Below, in pieces: positions 20,317 to 27,849 of a DNA stretch of 39,540 nt. Under the pieces are notes generated by a model. It ran no database searches. It was not told the origin of the DNA and worked only from the letters and a program-made list of their open reading frames with translations. Both the position numbers and the translations under genes were made by a program. Source of the stretch: an uncultured bacterium (GTDB lineage Bacteria; Bacillota_A; Clostridia; Lachnospirales; Lachnospiraceae); assembly GCA_905215045.1 (NCBI GenBank), contig CAJMOO010000006.1:1-39540 (forward strand), written 5' to 3'. How positions within the stretch are numbered: position 1 is the first letter of the stretch; every line of letters begins with the position of its first letter.

Positions 20317-20332
20317 TGTTTCACGTGAAACA
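20317..20332. promoter_or_regulatory. parS: parS centromere site 2
   Basis: A second exact TGTTTCACGTGAAACA. The identity with site 1 extends into the left flank (TTAATAAA) and one base to the right, giving a 25-bp direct repeat with an 80-bp period. It abuts the predicted parA promoter. Confidence 0.97.
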
Positions 20333-20334
20333 TG

Positions 20335-20363
20335 TAGCAATGAAAAATAATTAGTGTTATAAT
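20335..20363 (+). promoter_or_regulatory. Predicted parA promoter
   Basis: Consensus -10 TATAAT (20358-20363) with a poor -35 TAGCAA (20335-20340) at 17-bp spacing. parS site 2 ends two bases before the -35, so spreading ParB could repress its own operon. The weak -35 keeps confidence moderate. Confidence 0.5.
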
Positions 20364-20384
20364 ATTGTTCAAAAGGAGAAAAAA

Positions 20385-21155
20385 ATGGGAAGAATTATTG
20401 CAATTGCCAACCAGAAAGGTGGAGTTGGGAAGACAACGACAGCGGTAAATCTTTCGGCAGCATTAGCTGCAAGAGGAAAAAAGACTTTACTCGTTGATAT
20501 GGACCCACAGGGGAATACCACCAGTGGCTTGGGATTAGAAAAAAATGAGCTGGATAAGACAACTTATGAGGTGATTACAGGAGAAGAGAAGATACAGAAT
20601 TGTATCGTTAAAGACTTGTTTGATAATTTATCCTTACTTCCAGCAAATCGAAATCTGGCCGGAGCCGAGATCGAATTGATGACCGTTGATAAGATGCAGT
20701 TCATCATGAAACATAATCTTGAGAAAGTAAAGAAACAATATGATTTCATAATTATTGACTGTCCGCCAGCATTGGGAATGCTAACGGTTAATGCGATGAC
20801 AGCAGCGAATACAGTGATCGTTCCAATTCAATGTGAATTTTATGCATTAGATGGATTAACTCAGTTGATCTATACGATTGAATTGATTCAGAAGAGTTTG
20901 AATCCAGATCTTACAATAGAGGGTGTTGTATTTACAATGTATGATGCCAGAACAAATCTGTCATTGCAGGTTGTTGAGAATGTAAAATCATATTTGAATC
21001 AGAATATTTACAAAACGATCATCCCAAGAAATGTACGTCTGGCAGAAGCACCAAGTCATGGACTTCCAATCAATTTGTATGACCCTCGTTCTTCAGGAGC
21101 AGAAAGTTACGACCTTCTGGCAGAAGAAGTTATCGAAAATGGAGGTGAAAATTAA
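20385..21155 (+). CDS. soj: Chromosome partitioning ATPase ParA/Soj
   Basis: A 256-residue ParA-family ATPase that moves ParB-parS complexes and, in B. subtilis, controls DnaA. The deviant Walker A is KGGVGKTTT (11-19). The Walker A' region DMDPQGNTTSGLG (38-50) and Walker B DFIIIDCPPALG follow. The C-terminal IIPRNVRLAEAPSHGLPI is typical of Soj. RBS AAGGAG lies before ATG. The stop codon overlaps the parB start by one base (TAATG). Confidence 0.96.
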   Translation: MGRIIAIANQKGGVGKTTTAVNLSAALAARGKKTLLVDMDPQGNTTSGLGLEKNELDKTTYEVITGEEKIQNCIVKDLFDNLSLLPANRNLAGAEIELMTVDKMQFIMKHNLEKVKKQYDFIIIDCPPALGMLTVNAMTAANTVIVPIQCEFYALDGLTQLIYTIELIQKSLNPDLTIEGVVFTMYDARTNLSLQVVENVKSYLNQNIYKTIIPRNVRLAEAPSHGLPINLYDPRSSGAESYDLLAEEVIENGGEN

Positions 21156-22075
21156 TGTCAGCAAAAAAAATGGGACTTGGAAGAGGTTTAAATACGCTGA
21201 TTCCAAAAGCACCAATCGTTGACGAAGAAGACGTTGAGCAGGTAAAGAAAAAAGTTTCGAGATCGTCGAAAACAAAGAAAAAAGAAGAAACGAAAAAGGA
21301 ACTTACTTTGCCAATCGATAAGATTGAGCCGAATCCAGATCAACCAAGAAATCAGTTTGATGAGGATACGTTGCAGGAACTTGCAGATTCTATTAAACAG
21401 TATGGAATGTTACAGCCAATCCTCGTTACTCCAAAGGATGATTTCTATGAGATCATTGCAGGGGAGAGAAGATGGAGAGCTGCAAAACAGGCAGGATTGA
21501 ATGAAGTTCCAGTTATGATCAGAAAATACAATGAAAATGAAATTGTAGAAATTGCACTGATTGAAAACATTCAGAGAGATAACTTAAATCCAATCGAAGA
21601 AGCAATGGCTTATAAGCGATTGATGGAAGAATTTGAATTAAAACAGGATGAAGTTGCGACGAAAGTAAGTAAGAGTCGTGCATCAATTACCAACTCATTA
21701 AGACTTTTAAAACTAGATCCAAGAGTACAGAAGATGCTAGAGGAAGAGATGATCAGCACAGGACATGCAAGAGCTTTATTAGCAATCTCAAATAAGGATA
21801 AACAATATGAAATTGCTCAGAAAGTTTTTGATGAAAAATTAAGTGTTAGAGACATTGAAAAGCTGGTAAAAGATCTGAAGAAAATCAAAAAAAATAAAAA
21901 AGAAGAAAAAGATGTTCATGATTTCCTTTACACTGAATTAGAAGAATCTATGAAACAGATTTTAGGAAGTAAAGTCAGTATCAAAAATAAGAAGAATAAT
22001 AAAGGAAAAATAGAAATTGAGTATTATTCACGCGATGAGTTAGAACGTATCGTGGATATGATCAGATCAATTTAG
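21155..22075 (+). CDS. parB: Chromosome partitioning protein ParB/Spo0J
   Basis: A 306-residue ParB CTPase clamp that binds parS and loads SMC. The N-terminal basic GLGRGLNTLIPK may contact ParA. The CTP-binding core shows NPDQPRNQFDEDTLQELADSI, GERRWRAAKQAG and IENIQRDNLNPIEEA. The helix-turn-helix lies around KVSKSRASITNSLRLLKL. A lysine-rich linker leads to the C-terminal dimer domain with ELERIVDMI. It has two cognate parS sites about 0.9 kb upstream of its start. The position about 10 kb from dnaA is usual. Confidence 0.96.
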   Translation: MSAKKMGLGRGLNTLIPKAPIVDEEDVEQVKKKVSRSSKTKKKEETKKELTLPIDKIEPNPDQPRNQFDEDTLQELADSIKQYGMLQPILVTPKDDFYEIIAGERRWRAAKQAGLNEVPVMIRKYNENEIVEIALIENIQRDNLNPIEEAMAYKRLMEEFELKQDEVATKVSKSRASITNSLRLLKLDPRVQKMLEEEMISTGHARALLAISNKDKQYEIAQKVFDEKLSVRDIEKLVKDLKKIKKNKKEEKDVHDFLYTELEESMKQILGSKVSIKNKKNNKGKIEIEYYSRDELERIVDMIRSI

Positions 22076-22087
22076 GAGGAACATAAG

Positions 22088-22579
22088 ATGACAGATTTTT
22101 TTAACAGTGTAGGCATGGAATATGTAGTGATTGGTCTTGCAGCAGCATTACTTTTAGCACTGATTCTTGTGATCGTTGCTTTAGTAAAAGTTGGGAAATT
22201 AAAAAAACGATATGAAAAGTTTTTATCTGGGAAAGATGGAAAATCGTTAGAGGAAAGTATCGTTAAAAGATTTGATAAATTAAATGAGATCATTGTGGAA
22301 CAAGACTTTCTTGAACAGGAAATACAGAGAATTGACGAAGAGCATAAGAGTAGTTTTTCTAAGATGGAAGTCTATAAATATAATGCATTTTCTGATATGG
22401 GTGGAGAAACAAGCTTTGTAATCGCATTACTTGACCATAATAATAATGGAACACTTTTAAATGGAATGAGCAGTCAGAATGCAACTTATGTCTATGCAAA
22501 AGAAATTAGAAATGGTGCTTCAAAAGTAGCATTATCAAATGAGGAAAAATTGACATTAGAAAAATGTATCAATAAATAA
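22088..22579 (+). CDS. DUF4446 single-pass membrane protein
   Basis: A 163-residue protein with one membrane helix near the N-terminus (about 13-36, LAAALLLALILVIVALV). A short coiled coil and a cytosolic DUF4446-type domain with MEVYKYNAFSDMGGETSFVIALLD follow. The family is common next to parAB in Firmicutes, but its biochemical role is not established. Linkage (12 bp after parB, 12 bp before serS) indicates cotranscription. AGGAGG precedes ATG. The gene placement hints at a role in chromosome or envelope organisation; this is inference. Confidence 0.85.
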   Translation: MTDFFNSVGMEYVVIGLAAALLLALILVIVALVKVGKLKKRYEKFLSGKDGKSLEESIVKRFDKLNEIIVEQDFLEQEIQRIDEEHKSSFSKMEVYKYNAFSDMGGETSFVIALLDHNNNGTLLNGMSSQNATYVYAKEIRNGASKVALSNEEKLTLEKCINK

Positions 22580-22591
22580 TTGGAGGAAAAA

Positions 22592-23878
22592 ATGTTAGAT
22601 ATTAAATTTTTAAGAGAAAATCCAGATGTAGTAAAACAGAACATCAAAAACAAATTCCAGGATCGTAAATTACCGTTAGTTGATCAGGTCATTGAACTGG
22701 ATAAAGAAAACCGTGAGATCAAACAGGAAGTTCAGGCACTTCGTGCGGATCGTAATAAATTATCCAAACAGATCGGTGCACTGATGGGACAGGGTAAAAA
22801 AGAAGAAGCAGAAGAAGTAAAAAAACAGGTTACAGCATCTGCTGATCGTATTGAAGAATTAAGTGAAAGAGAAAAAGTTGTTGAAGAAAAGATCAAAGAG
22901 ATCATGATGACAATTCCAAATATCATTGATCCATCTGTACCAATCGGAAAAGATGACAGTGAAAACGTAGAACTTGAAAGATTTGGTGAGCCAGTTGTTC
23001 CTGATTTTGAAGTTCCATATCATACAGAAATCATGGAAAGTTTTGATGGAATCGATCTTGACAGTGCAAGAAAAGTTGCAGGTAATGGATTCTATTATCT
23101 GATGGGAGATATCGCAAGATTACATTCTGCAGTCATTACTTATGCAAGAGACTTCATGATCGATCGAGGATTTACTTATTGTGTACCACCTTTCATGATC
23201 AGAAGCAATGTTGTAACAGGTGTTATGAGTTTCGATGAAATGGATGCGATGATGTATAAGATCGAAGGCGAAGACTTATATCTGATCGGTACAAGTGAAC
23301 ATTCTATGATCGGTAAATTTATTGATACAACAACAGAAGAAGCAGAATTACCAAAAACACTAACAAGCTATTCTCCATGTTTCAGAAAAGAAAAAGGAGC
23401 ACATGGTATTGAAGAACGTGGTGTTTACAGAATTCATCAGTTTGAGAAACAGGAAATGATCGTTGTATGTAAACCAGAAGAAAGCAAGGATTGGTATGAA
23501 AAATTATGGAAGAACACAGTTGATTTATTCCGTTCTATGGATATCCCAGTTCGTACATTAGAGTGCTGCTCTGGTGATTTAGCAGATCTGAAAGTAAAAT
23601 CTGTTGACGTAGAAGCTTGGTCTCCAAGACAGAAGAAATACTTTGAAGTAGGAAGCTGTTCTAATCTTGGTGATGCACAGGCAAGAAGACTGCGCATCCG
23701 TATCAAAGGTGAAAATGGAAATTACTTTGCGCATACATTAAATAATACAGTAGTAGCACCACCTAGAATGCTGATCGCATTCTTAGAGAACAACTTAAGA
23801 GAAGATGGAAGCGTTGCAATTCCAGAAGTTTTAAGACCATATATGGGTGGAAAAGAATCTCTGCAGCCTAAAAAATAA
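22592..23878 (+). CDS. serS: Seryl-tRNA synthetase
   Basis: A 428-residue class II synthetase charging tRNA-Ser. The N-terminal antiparallel coiled-coil tRNA-binding arm covers about 30-100. The catalytic domain shows motif 2 (SYSPCFRKEKGAHG) and motif 3 near the C-terminus (LNNTVVAPPRMLIAFLEN). The ATG at 22592 is preferred. An in-frame TTG four codons upstream overlaps the ribosome site TTGGAGG and would bury it. It follows the DUF4446 gene and ends in a strong terminator. Confidence 0.96.
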   Translation: MLDIKFLRENPDVVKQNIKNKFQDRKLPLVDQVIELDKENREIKQEVQALRADRNKLSKQIGALMGQGKKEEAEEVKKQVTASADRIEELSEREKVVEEKIKEIMMTIPNIIDPSVPIGKDDSENVELERFGEPVVPDFEVPYHTEIMESFDGIDLDSARKVAGNGFYYLMGDIARLHSAVITYARDFMIDRGFTYCVPPFMIRSNVVTGVMSFDEMDAMMYKIEGEDLYLIGTSEHSMIGKFIDTTTEEAELPKTLTSYSPCFRKEKGAHGIEERGVYRIHQFEKQEMIVVCKPEESKDWYEKLWKNTVDLFRSMDIPVRTLECCSGDLADLKVKSVDVEAWSPRQKKYFEVGSCSNLGDAQARRLRIRIKGENGNYFAHTLNNTVVAPPRMLIAFLENNLREDGSVAIPEVLRPYMGGKESLQPKK

Positions 23879-23892
23879 AGAATAAGAATTCA

Positions 23893-23927
23893 AAAAAGCG
23901 TCTCAAGATATGAGGCGCTTTTTCTTT
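23893..23927 (+). terminator. Intrinsic terminator after serS
   Basis: A 13-bp stem (23893-23905 with 23911-23923, one T-G pair), AGATA loop, ending in a T-rich tract. It marks the border between the conserved origin region and the accessory region. Confidence 0.9.
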
Positions 23928-23953
23928 TACAAAGGTTTATGATATTATATACG
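23926..23953 (+). promoter_or_regulatory. Possible promoter of the Bce-type regulator operon
   Basis: -35 TTTACA (23926-23931), 16-bp spacer, weak -10 TATACG (23948-23953). The serS terminator just upstream makes a promoter here necessary or likely, but the -10 is poor and other alignments within TATTATATACGAT are possible. Confidence 0.35.
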
Positions 23954-23990
23954 ATAAAGAAAGGTTTAAGGAAAGGTGGGAAGGAAGCAA

Positions 23991-24659
23991 ATGAAAGCAA
24001 AGATTATGATCGTGGAAGATCATGAACCAATTCGAAATGAATTAAAGATTTTGTTAAGTAAATACGGATATGAGATCATAGCGTTAGATCGTTTTGATAC
24101 AGTTGTTGAAGAGTGCTTGAGAGAAGATGTAGATCTGATTTTATTAGATATTAATCTTCCGTTTTATGATGGTTATTATGTGTGCAGAGCAATCAGAGAG
24201 AAATCAGAAGTACCGATCATTGTTGTTACTAGCAGAGATAGTGAGATGGATGAGTTAATGAGCATAAATCTGGGGGCTGATGATTTTGTTACCAAACCAT
24301 ATAATACACAAATTTTATTGGCGAGAATTTCGGCAATGTTGAAACGGACACAGAAAGAAACGGTGAATGATTCTTTACAATATAAAGGCTTAAAATTACA
24401 GTTGAATAACAGTACTGTTATTTATAAAGATCATGAGATTGAGCTTAGTAAAAACGAAATAAGAATATTGTATACATTGTTGCAACATAAAGAGAATATT
24501 GTAAGCAGAGATCAATTAATGGAATCTTTATGGCAGTCAAATGAATTTATTGATGATAATACATTAACAGTGAATATAAATCGAGTGAGAAAAAAATTAG
24601 AAGCAGCAGGACTGAAAGATTTTATAAAAACAAAAAGAGGGCAGGGTTATATGATATGA
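23991..24659 (+). CDS. OmpR-family response regulator, BceR-type
   Basis: A 222-residue regulator with an N-terminal receiver (acidic pocket E9/D10, phosphoacceptor D53 in LLDINLPFYDG, lysine in TKPYNTQ) and a C-terminal winged-helix DNA-binding domain (SKNEIRILYTLLQHKENIVSRDQLMESLW). I start at the ATG at 23991. A GTG five codons upstream lies in the ribosome-site region GGTGGGAAGGAAG. It overlaps the kinase gene (ATGA). With an intramembrane-sensing kinase and a BceAB-like transporter downstream, it most likely responds to cell-wall-active peptide antibiotics. The exact signal is unknown. Confidence 0.92.
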   Translation: MKAKIMIVEDHEPIRNELKILLSKYGYEIIALDRFDTVVEECLREDVDLILLDINLPFYDGYYVCRAIREKSEVPIIVVTSRDSEMDELMSINLGADDFVTKPYNTQILLARISAMLKRTQKETVNDSLQYKGLKLQLNNSTVIYKDHEIELSKNEIRILYTLLQHKENIVSRDQLMESLWQSNEFIDDNTLTVNINRVRKKLEAAGLKDFIKTKRGQGYMI

Positions 24660-25672
24660 AAACCAAAGATTTGTTTAGAATGGAGTATGCCCAGATTCTG
24701 ATATATATTGTATTTTTGGGATTATTGGAAGTGTTGCTTTTTATTTTTGAAGTGAATTATTTTCTTATGATATATTTGCTGTTGATCGGATTGATTCTGG
24801 AAGGAGTTTATTTATGCCAGCGGTATATGAAAAAATATCGGTATTATAAAAAAGTGAAAGCAAAACTGGATATATTGGAACAAAAATGCATGATAACAGA
24901 AATGTTAGAATTGCCAGATTTTGCAGAAGGAGAGTTTCTATATGAAATATTGCAGACGTGCAACAAGTCCATGAATGATGAGATATTGAAATATAAGATA
25001 GAGGCAGCAGGATACCGAGAATATATTGAGATGTGGATTCATGAAGTAAAAACACCATTGGCAGCAACAAGACTGATCCTTGAAAATCATCCAAGTGAGA
25101 TCACACGGGCAATGGATGAAGAAATGCAGCAGATCAATTATTATTTGGAGCAGGCATTGTATTATGCGAGGAGTAATAGTGTAGAGAAAGACTATCTAGT
25201 GAAAGAGTTAAGTTTAAAAGAAGTGGTAGAAAATGCGGTAAAAGCAAATGCAAAAAGTCTGATCGGAAATAAGATAAAAATTAAAATAGAGAATCTGGAT
25301 CAGAAGATCTTCAGCGATGAAAAATGGGTTTTATTTATATTAAATCAAGTTATCAGCAATGCAATAAAATATAAAAAAGAAGAAGCAGAAATATCATTTT
25401 GTGCAAGATGTGAAAAGAATGAAATACTTCTGGAAATCATAGACAATGGAATTGGAATCTCACCAAAAGATTTGCCAAGGATCACGGACAAAGGGTATAC
25501 TGGAACTACAGGAAGAAACTATCAAAAATCAACAGGGATGGGGTTATATTTGTGTAAGAAACTTTGCAGCAAATTACAACTAAGTTTTTACATCGAATCT
25601 AAAGAAGAAGAATACACGAAAGTAACAATCGGCTTCCCAAGAAATTCTATGATTTTTTTAAATGAAGAATGA
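24656..25672 (+). CDS. Intramembrane-sensing histidine kinase, BceS-type
   Basis: A 338-residue kinase with two close membrane helices (about 12-32 and 35-55) and almost no extracytoplasmic loop, the hallmark of Bce-type kinases, which sense through a partner ABC transporter. The DHp histidine is H129 in MWIHEVKTPLAA. The N box is NQVISNAIKYK, and the ATP lid region shows DNGIGI and STGMGLYLCKKLC. The start overlaps the regulator stop by four bases, so the two are coupled. The partner transporter genes lie 1.4 kb downstream rather than adjacent. Confidence 0.92.
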   Translation: MKTKDLFRMEYAQILIYIVFLGLLEVLLFIFEVNYFLMIYLLLIGLILEGVYLCQRYMKKYRYYKKVKAKLDILEQKCMITEMLELPDFAEGEFLYEILQTCNKSMNDEILKYKIEAAGYREYIEMWIHEVKTPLAATRLILENHPSEITRAMDEEMQQINYYLEQALYYARSNSVEKDYLVKELSLKEVVENAVKANAKSLIGNKIKIKIENLDQKIFSDEKWVLFILNQVISNAIKYKKEEAEISFCARCEKNEILLEIIDNGIGISPKDLPRITDKGYTGTTGRNYQKSTGMGLYLCKKLCSKLQLSFYIESKEEEYTKVTIGFPRNSMIFLNEE

Positions 25673-25690
25673 TCAGACAGGAGGTTTACA

Positions 25691-26476
25691 ATGTTTGCAG
25701 ATTATCATGTACATTCACATTTTAGTGAAGACACAGATTTCCCAATGGAACTTGAAATTCAGAAAGCGATCAAATTAGGGATGGATGAATTATGTTTTAC
25801 AGAACATTCAGATTATGATGTGCCAACTGTCGTTAATTGTGATTATGATGCTTATTTTGAAGAAATGGAAAAAATGAAAGATAAGTATAAAGGGCAGATC
25901 ACATTAAAGACAGGAATTGAATTTGGAATTCAGACGCATACGACGAAAGCGTATGAAGAAACATTCAGACAGTATCCGTTTGATTTTGTAATCTTTTCTT
26001 GTCATCAAGTTGAAAACAAAGAATATTGGAGACAAGAGCCACAGGAAGGAAAGACACAGTTAGAATACAATCGAAGGTATTATCAGGAGATTTTGGATGT
26101 TGTTAAAGTATACAAAGATTACAGCATTCTTGGTCATCTTGATGTGATCAAAAGATATGATAAGCAAGGAGAAATCGAATTTGAAAAGATTCAGGATCTG
26201 ATCGAGCAGATTTTTGAAGTTGTGATCGCAGACGGAAAAGGAATTGAACTTAATACTTCAAGCCGTGCATATAAACTGAAAAGTCTAATGCCATCAAAAG
26301 AAATTCTGAAACTGTATCATGATATGGGAGGTAAGATCATTACGATTGGATCAGATGCACATAATGCAGACCGGATCGGTGACTGCGTAATGGAGTCACA
26401 GAAGATTTTAAAAGATATTGGTTTTGATGGAATTTATACTTTTGAAAAGATGAAACCAGAATTTCATAGATTTTAA
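25691..26476 (+). CDS. PHP-domain phosphatase, histidinol-phosphatase (HisK/HisJ) family
   Basis: A 261-residue PHP-fold metal-dependent phosphoesterase. The N-terminus DYHVHSHFSEDT holds metal ligands H6 and H8. Further expected ligands lie in ELCFTEHSDY, GIEFGIQ, FSCHQVENK, LGHLDVIKR and the C-terminal GSDAHNADRIG. Family members dephosphorylate histidinol phosphate in histidine synthesis. However, no other his gene is near, and the gene is 18 bp behind the kinase with a GGAGG ribosome site, so it is cotranscribed with the two-component system. Its substrate in this context is uncertain. Confidence 0.88.
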   Translation: MFADYHVHSHFSEDTDFPMELEIQKAIKLGMDELCFTEHSDYDVPTVVNCDYDAYFEEMEKMKDKYKGQITLKTGIEFGIQTHTTKAYEETFRQYPFDFVIFSCHQVENKEYWRQEPQEGKTQLEYNRRYYQEILDVVKVYKDYSILGHLDVIKRYDKQGEIEFEKIQDLIEQIFEVVIADGKGIELNTSSRAYKLKSLMPSKEILKLYHDMGGKIITIGSDAHNADRIGDCVMESQKILKDIGFDGIYTFEKMKPEFHRF

Positions 26477-26484
26477 GATAAATT

Positions 26485-26524
26485 AAAGAGGTGCCTATTG
26501 TTTTTAACAAATAGACACCTCTTT
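26485..26524. terminator. Bidirectional terminator between PHP gene and cupin
   Basis: The outer 9-bp stem AAAGAGGTG (26485-26493) pairs with CACCTCTTT (26516-26524). After one mismatch an imperfect inner stem continues (CTATT with AATAG). The site lies between convergent genes and can serve both directions. U-tracts are short on each side. Confidence 0.75.
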
Positions 26525-26553
26525 ACATATGTGCTATATTTTAGATTTCAAGA

Positions 26554-26904
26554 TTATTTATCAAGTAAGATTAGTGCCATAAATACAAGATCTTCGTCTC
26601 CGATATTCTCAATGGCATGTCCGGCTCCATCACATGTGAATGTAGTATCTCCTGGATGTACTTCATATTTTGTACCATTGTCATTATAAAGTCCTTTTCC
26701 CTGAAGAATATGGTAAGCTTCGCCTTCACATTCATGAGTGTGATATGCAAGAGCAGAACCAGGTGGTACGATGACTTTTCCGAACAGACGACTGCTATCT
26801 TTCATTTCTTTTTCTGTTAAGAATTCCATTTTCTTTAATGGGTTATCAGAACCATTTGCATCAGGAATTGTGCCAATTTTTACATCTTCATTTTTTAAAA
26901 ACAT
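26554..26904 (-). CDS. Small single-domain cupin protein
   Basis: A 116-residue single-cupin protein. Motif 1 fits the consensus exactly: G49, five residues, H55, H57, four residues, E62, six residues, G69. Motif 2 is PGD(84-86) with GHAIEN (95-100), giving the fourth ligand H96. All four metal ligands are therefore present, so a metal-binding or small-ligand role is likely, but the reaction is unknown. RBS GGAGGG precedes ATG. It is the only protein gene in the window transcribed against the direction of replication, and it is divergent from the ABC transporter operon. Confidence 0.88.
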   Translation of the reverse strand: MFLKNEDVKIGTIPDANGSDNPLKKMEFLTEKEMKDSSRLFGKVIVPPGSALAYHTHECEGEAYHILQGKGLYNDNGTKYEVHPGDTTFTCDGAGHAIENIGDEDLVFMALILLDK

Positions 26905-26939
26905 GTTGAGTCCCTCCTTTATATAGTCATGTTAAGTTT

Positions 26940-26968
26940 AGTATAGTAGCTTTTTGATAAAATAGCAA
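26940..26968 (-). promoter_or_regulatory. Promoter of the cupin gene
   Basis: Minus strand: -35 TTGCTA (26963-26968), 17-bp spacer, -10 TATACT (26940-26945). The -35 ends two bases from the BceR-like operator, so the two could be linked in regulation. Confidence 0.6.
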
Positions 26969-26970
26969 TA

Positions 26971-26995
26971 TGACAAAATTGTAAGTTTTGTGTAA
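26971..26995 (+). promoter_or_regulatory. BceR-like operator upstream of the ABC transporter
   Basis: The sequence TGACAAAATTGTAA (26971-26984) fits the pattern TnACA-N4-TGTAA known for BceR-type regulators. A further TGTAA half-site (26991-26995) repeats the right arm at an 11-bp spacing. The position, upstream of the -35 of the transporter promoter, suits an activator. This is the likely target of the response regulator at 23991-24659. Confidence 0.65.
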
Positions 26996-27005
26996 GGAAG
27001 TTCGA

Positions 27006-27034
27006 TGGATATGAAGATGATTTACTTGTATATT
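27006..27034 (+). promoter_or_regulatory. Predicted promoter of the Bce-type ABC transporter
   Basis: -35 TGGATA (27006-27011), 17-bp spacer, -10 TATATT (27029-27034). The -35 is a weak match, as often in activator-dependent promoters, and the BceR-like box lies just upstream. Confidence 0.5.
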
Positions 27035-27081
27035 ATAGACAAGACAATAAGAGAAACCAAAAAAGATAAGGAGATGGAAAA

Positions 27082-27849
27082 ATGAGTTCTGTATTGAAAG
27101 TAGATAATATAGAAAAATATTATGGGAGTAAAGCGAATCTTACAAAAGCGATCGATCGTATCAGTTTTGAAGTGGAAGAGGGGGAGTATATTGGAATTAT
27201 GGGGGCTTCCGGAAGTGGGAAGACGACATTATTAAATTGTATTTCAACGATCGATCAGGTGACTGCGGGAAATATTATGATCAATGGAATGGATATCACA
27301 AAATTGAAAGGAAAACATCTTTCAAGATTCAGACGAGAGGAATTAGGATTTATCTTCCAAGACTTTAATCTGTTAGATACATTGACAGCATTTGAAAACA
27401 TTGCGTTGGCGCTTACAATCATGAAAATTCCTGCAAGAGAAATTGAAGACAGAGTCAGATCAATCGCAGAAAAGTTGATAATCACAGAAGTATTGAACAA
27501 ATATCCATATCAAATGTCAGGAGGACAGAAGCAGAGAGTGGCAAGTGCCCGAGCGATGATTACAAATCCATCTCTGATCTTAGCGGATGAGCCAACAGGA
27601 GCTTTGGACAGCAAGGCGGCCAGAATGCTGCTTGACAGTATGGAAACGATGAATGTGGAATTAAATGCAACGATTCTGATGGTAACACATGATGCATTTA
27701 CAGCCAGTTACTGTAAACGTATTTTGTTTATCAAGGATGGAAAGATTTTTAATGAATTGGTTCGAGGAAATGATTCGAGAAAACGATTTTTTGACCGTAT
27801 CATTGAGGTTGTGACATTGCTTGGAGGTGACAGTACAAATGTATTCTAA
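27082..27849 (+). CDS. Bce-type ABC transporter, ATP-binding protein
   Basis: A 255-residue ATPase of the MacB/LolD/BceA group. Walker A is GASGSGKT, the Q-loop region is FQDFNLLDTLTAFENIALAL, the signature is MSGGQKQRV and Walker B is LILADEPTGALDS. AAGGAG precedes ATG. It overlaps the permease gene by 11 bp. With that large FtsX-type permease and the upstream two-component system it forms a peptide-antibiotic sensing and detoxification module. The specific peptide cannot be told from sequence. Its family name would be BceA or VraD-like. Confidence 0.93.
   Translation: MSSVLKVDNIEKYYGSKANLTKAIDRISFEVEEGEYIGIMGASGSGKTTLLNCISTIDQVTAGNIMINGMDITKLKGKHLSRFRREELGFIFQDFNLLDTLTAFENIALALTIMKIPAREIEDRVRSIAEKLIITEVLNKYPYQMSGGQKQRVASARAMITNPSLILADEPTGALDSKAARMLLDSMETMNVELNATILMVTHDAFTASYCKRILFIKDGKIFNELVRGNDSRKRFFDRIIEVVTLLGGDSTNVF

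Noticed and set aside
22580..22591. Longer serS starting at TTG
   Set aside because: Same pattern: TTGGAGG is the ribosome site of the ATG at 22592.
27821..27838. Longer ABC permease starting at TTG
   Set aside because: TTGGAGGTG is the ribosome site; the family N-terminus begins at MYSKIAF.
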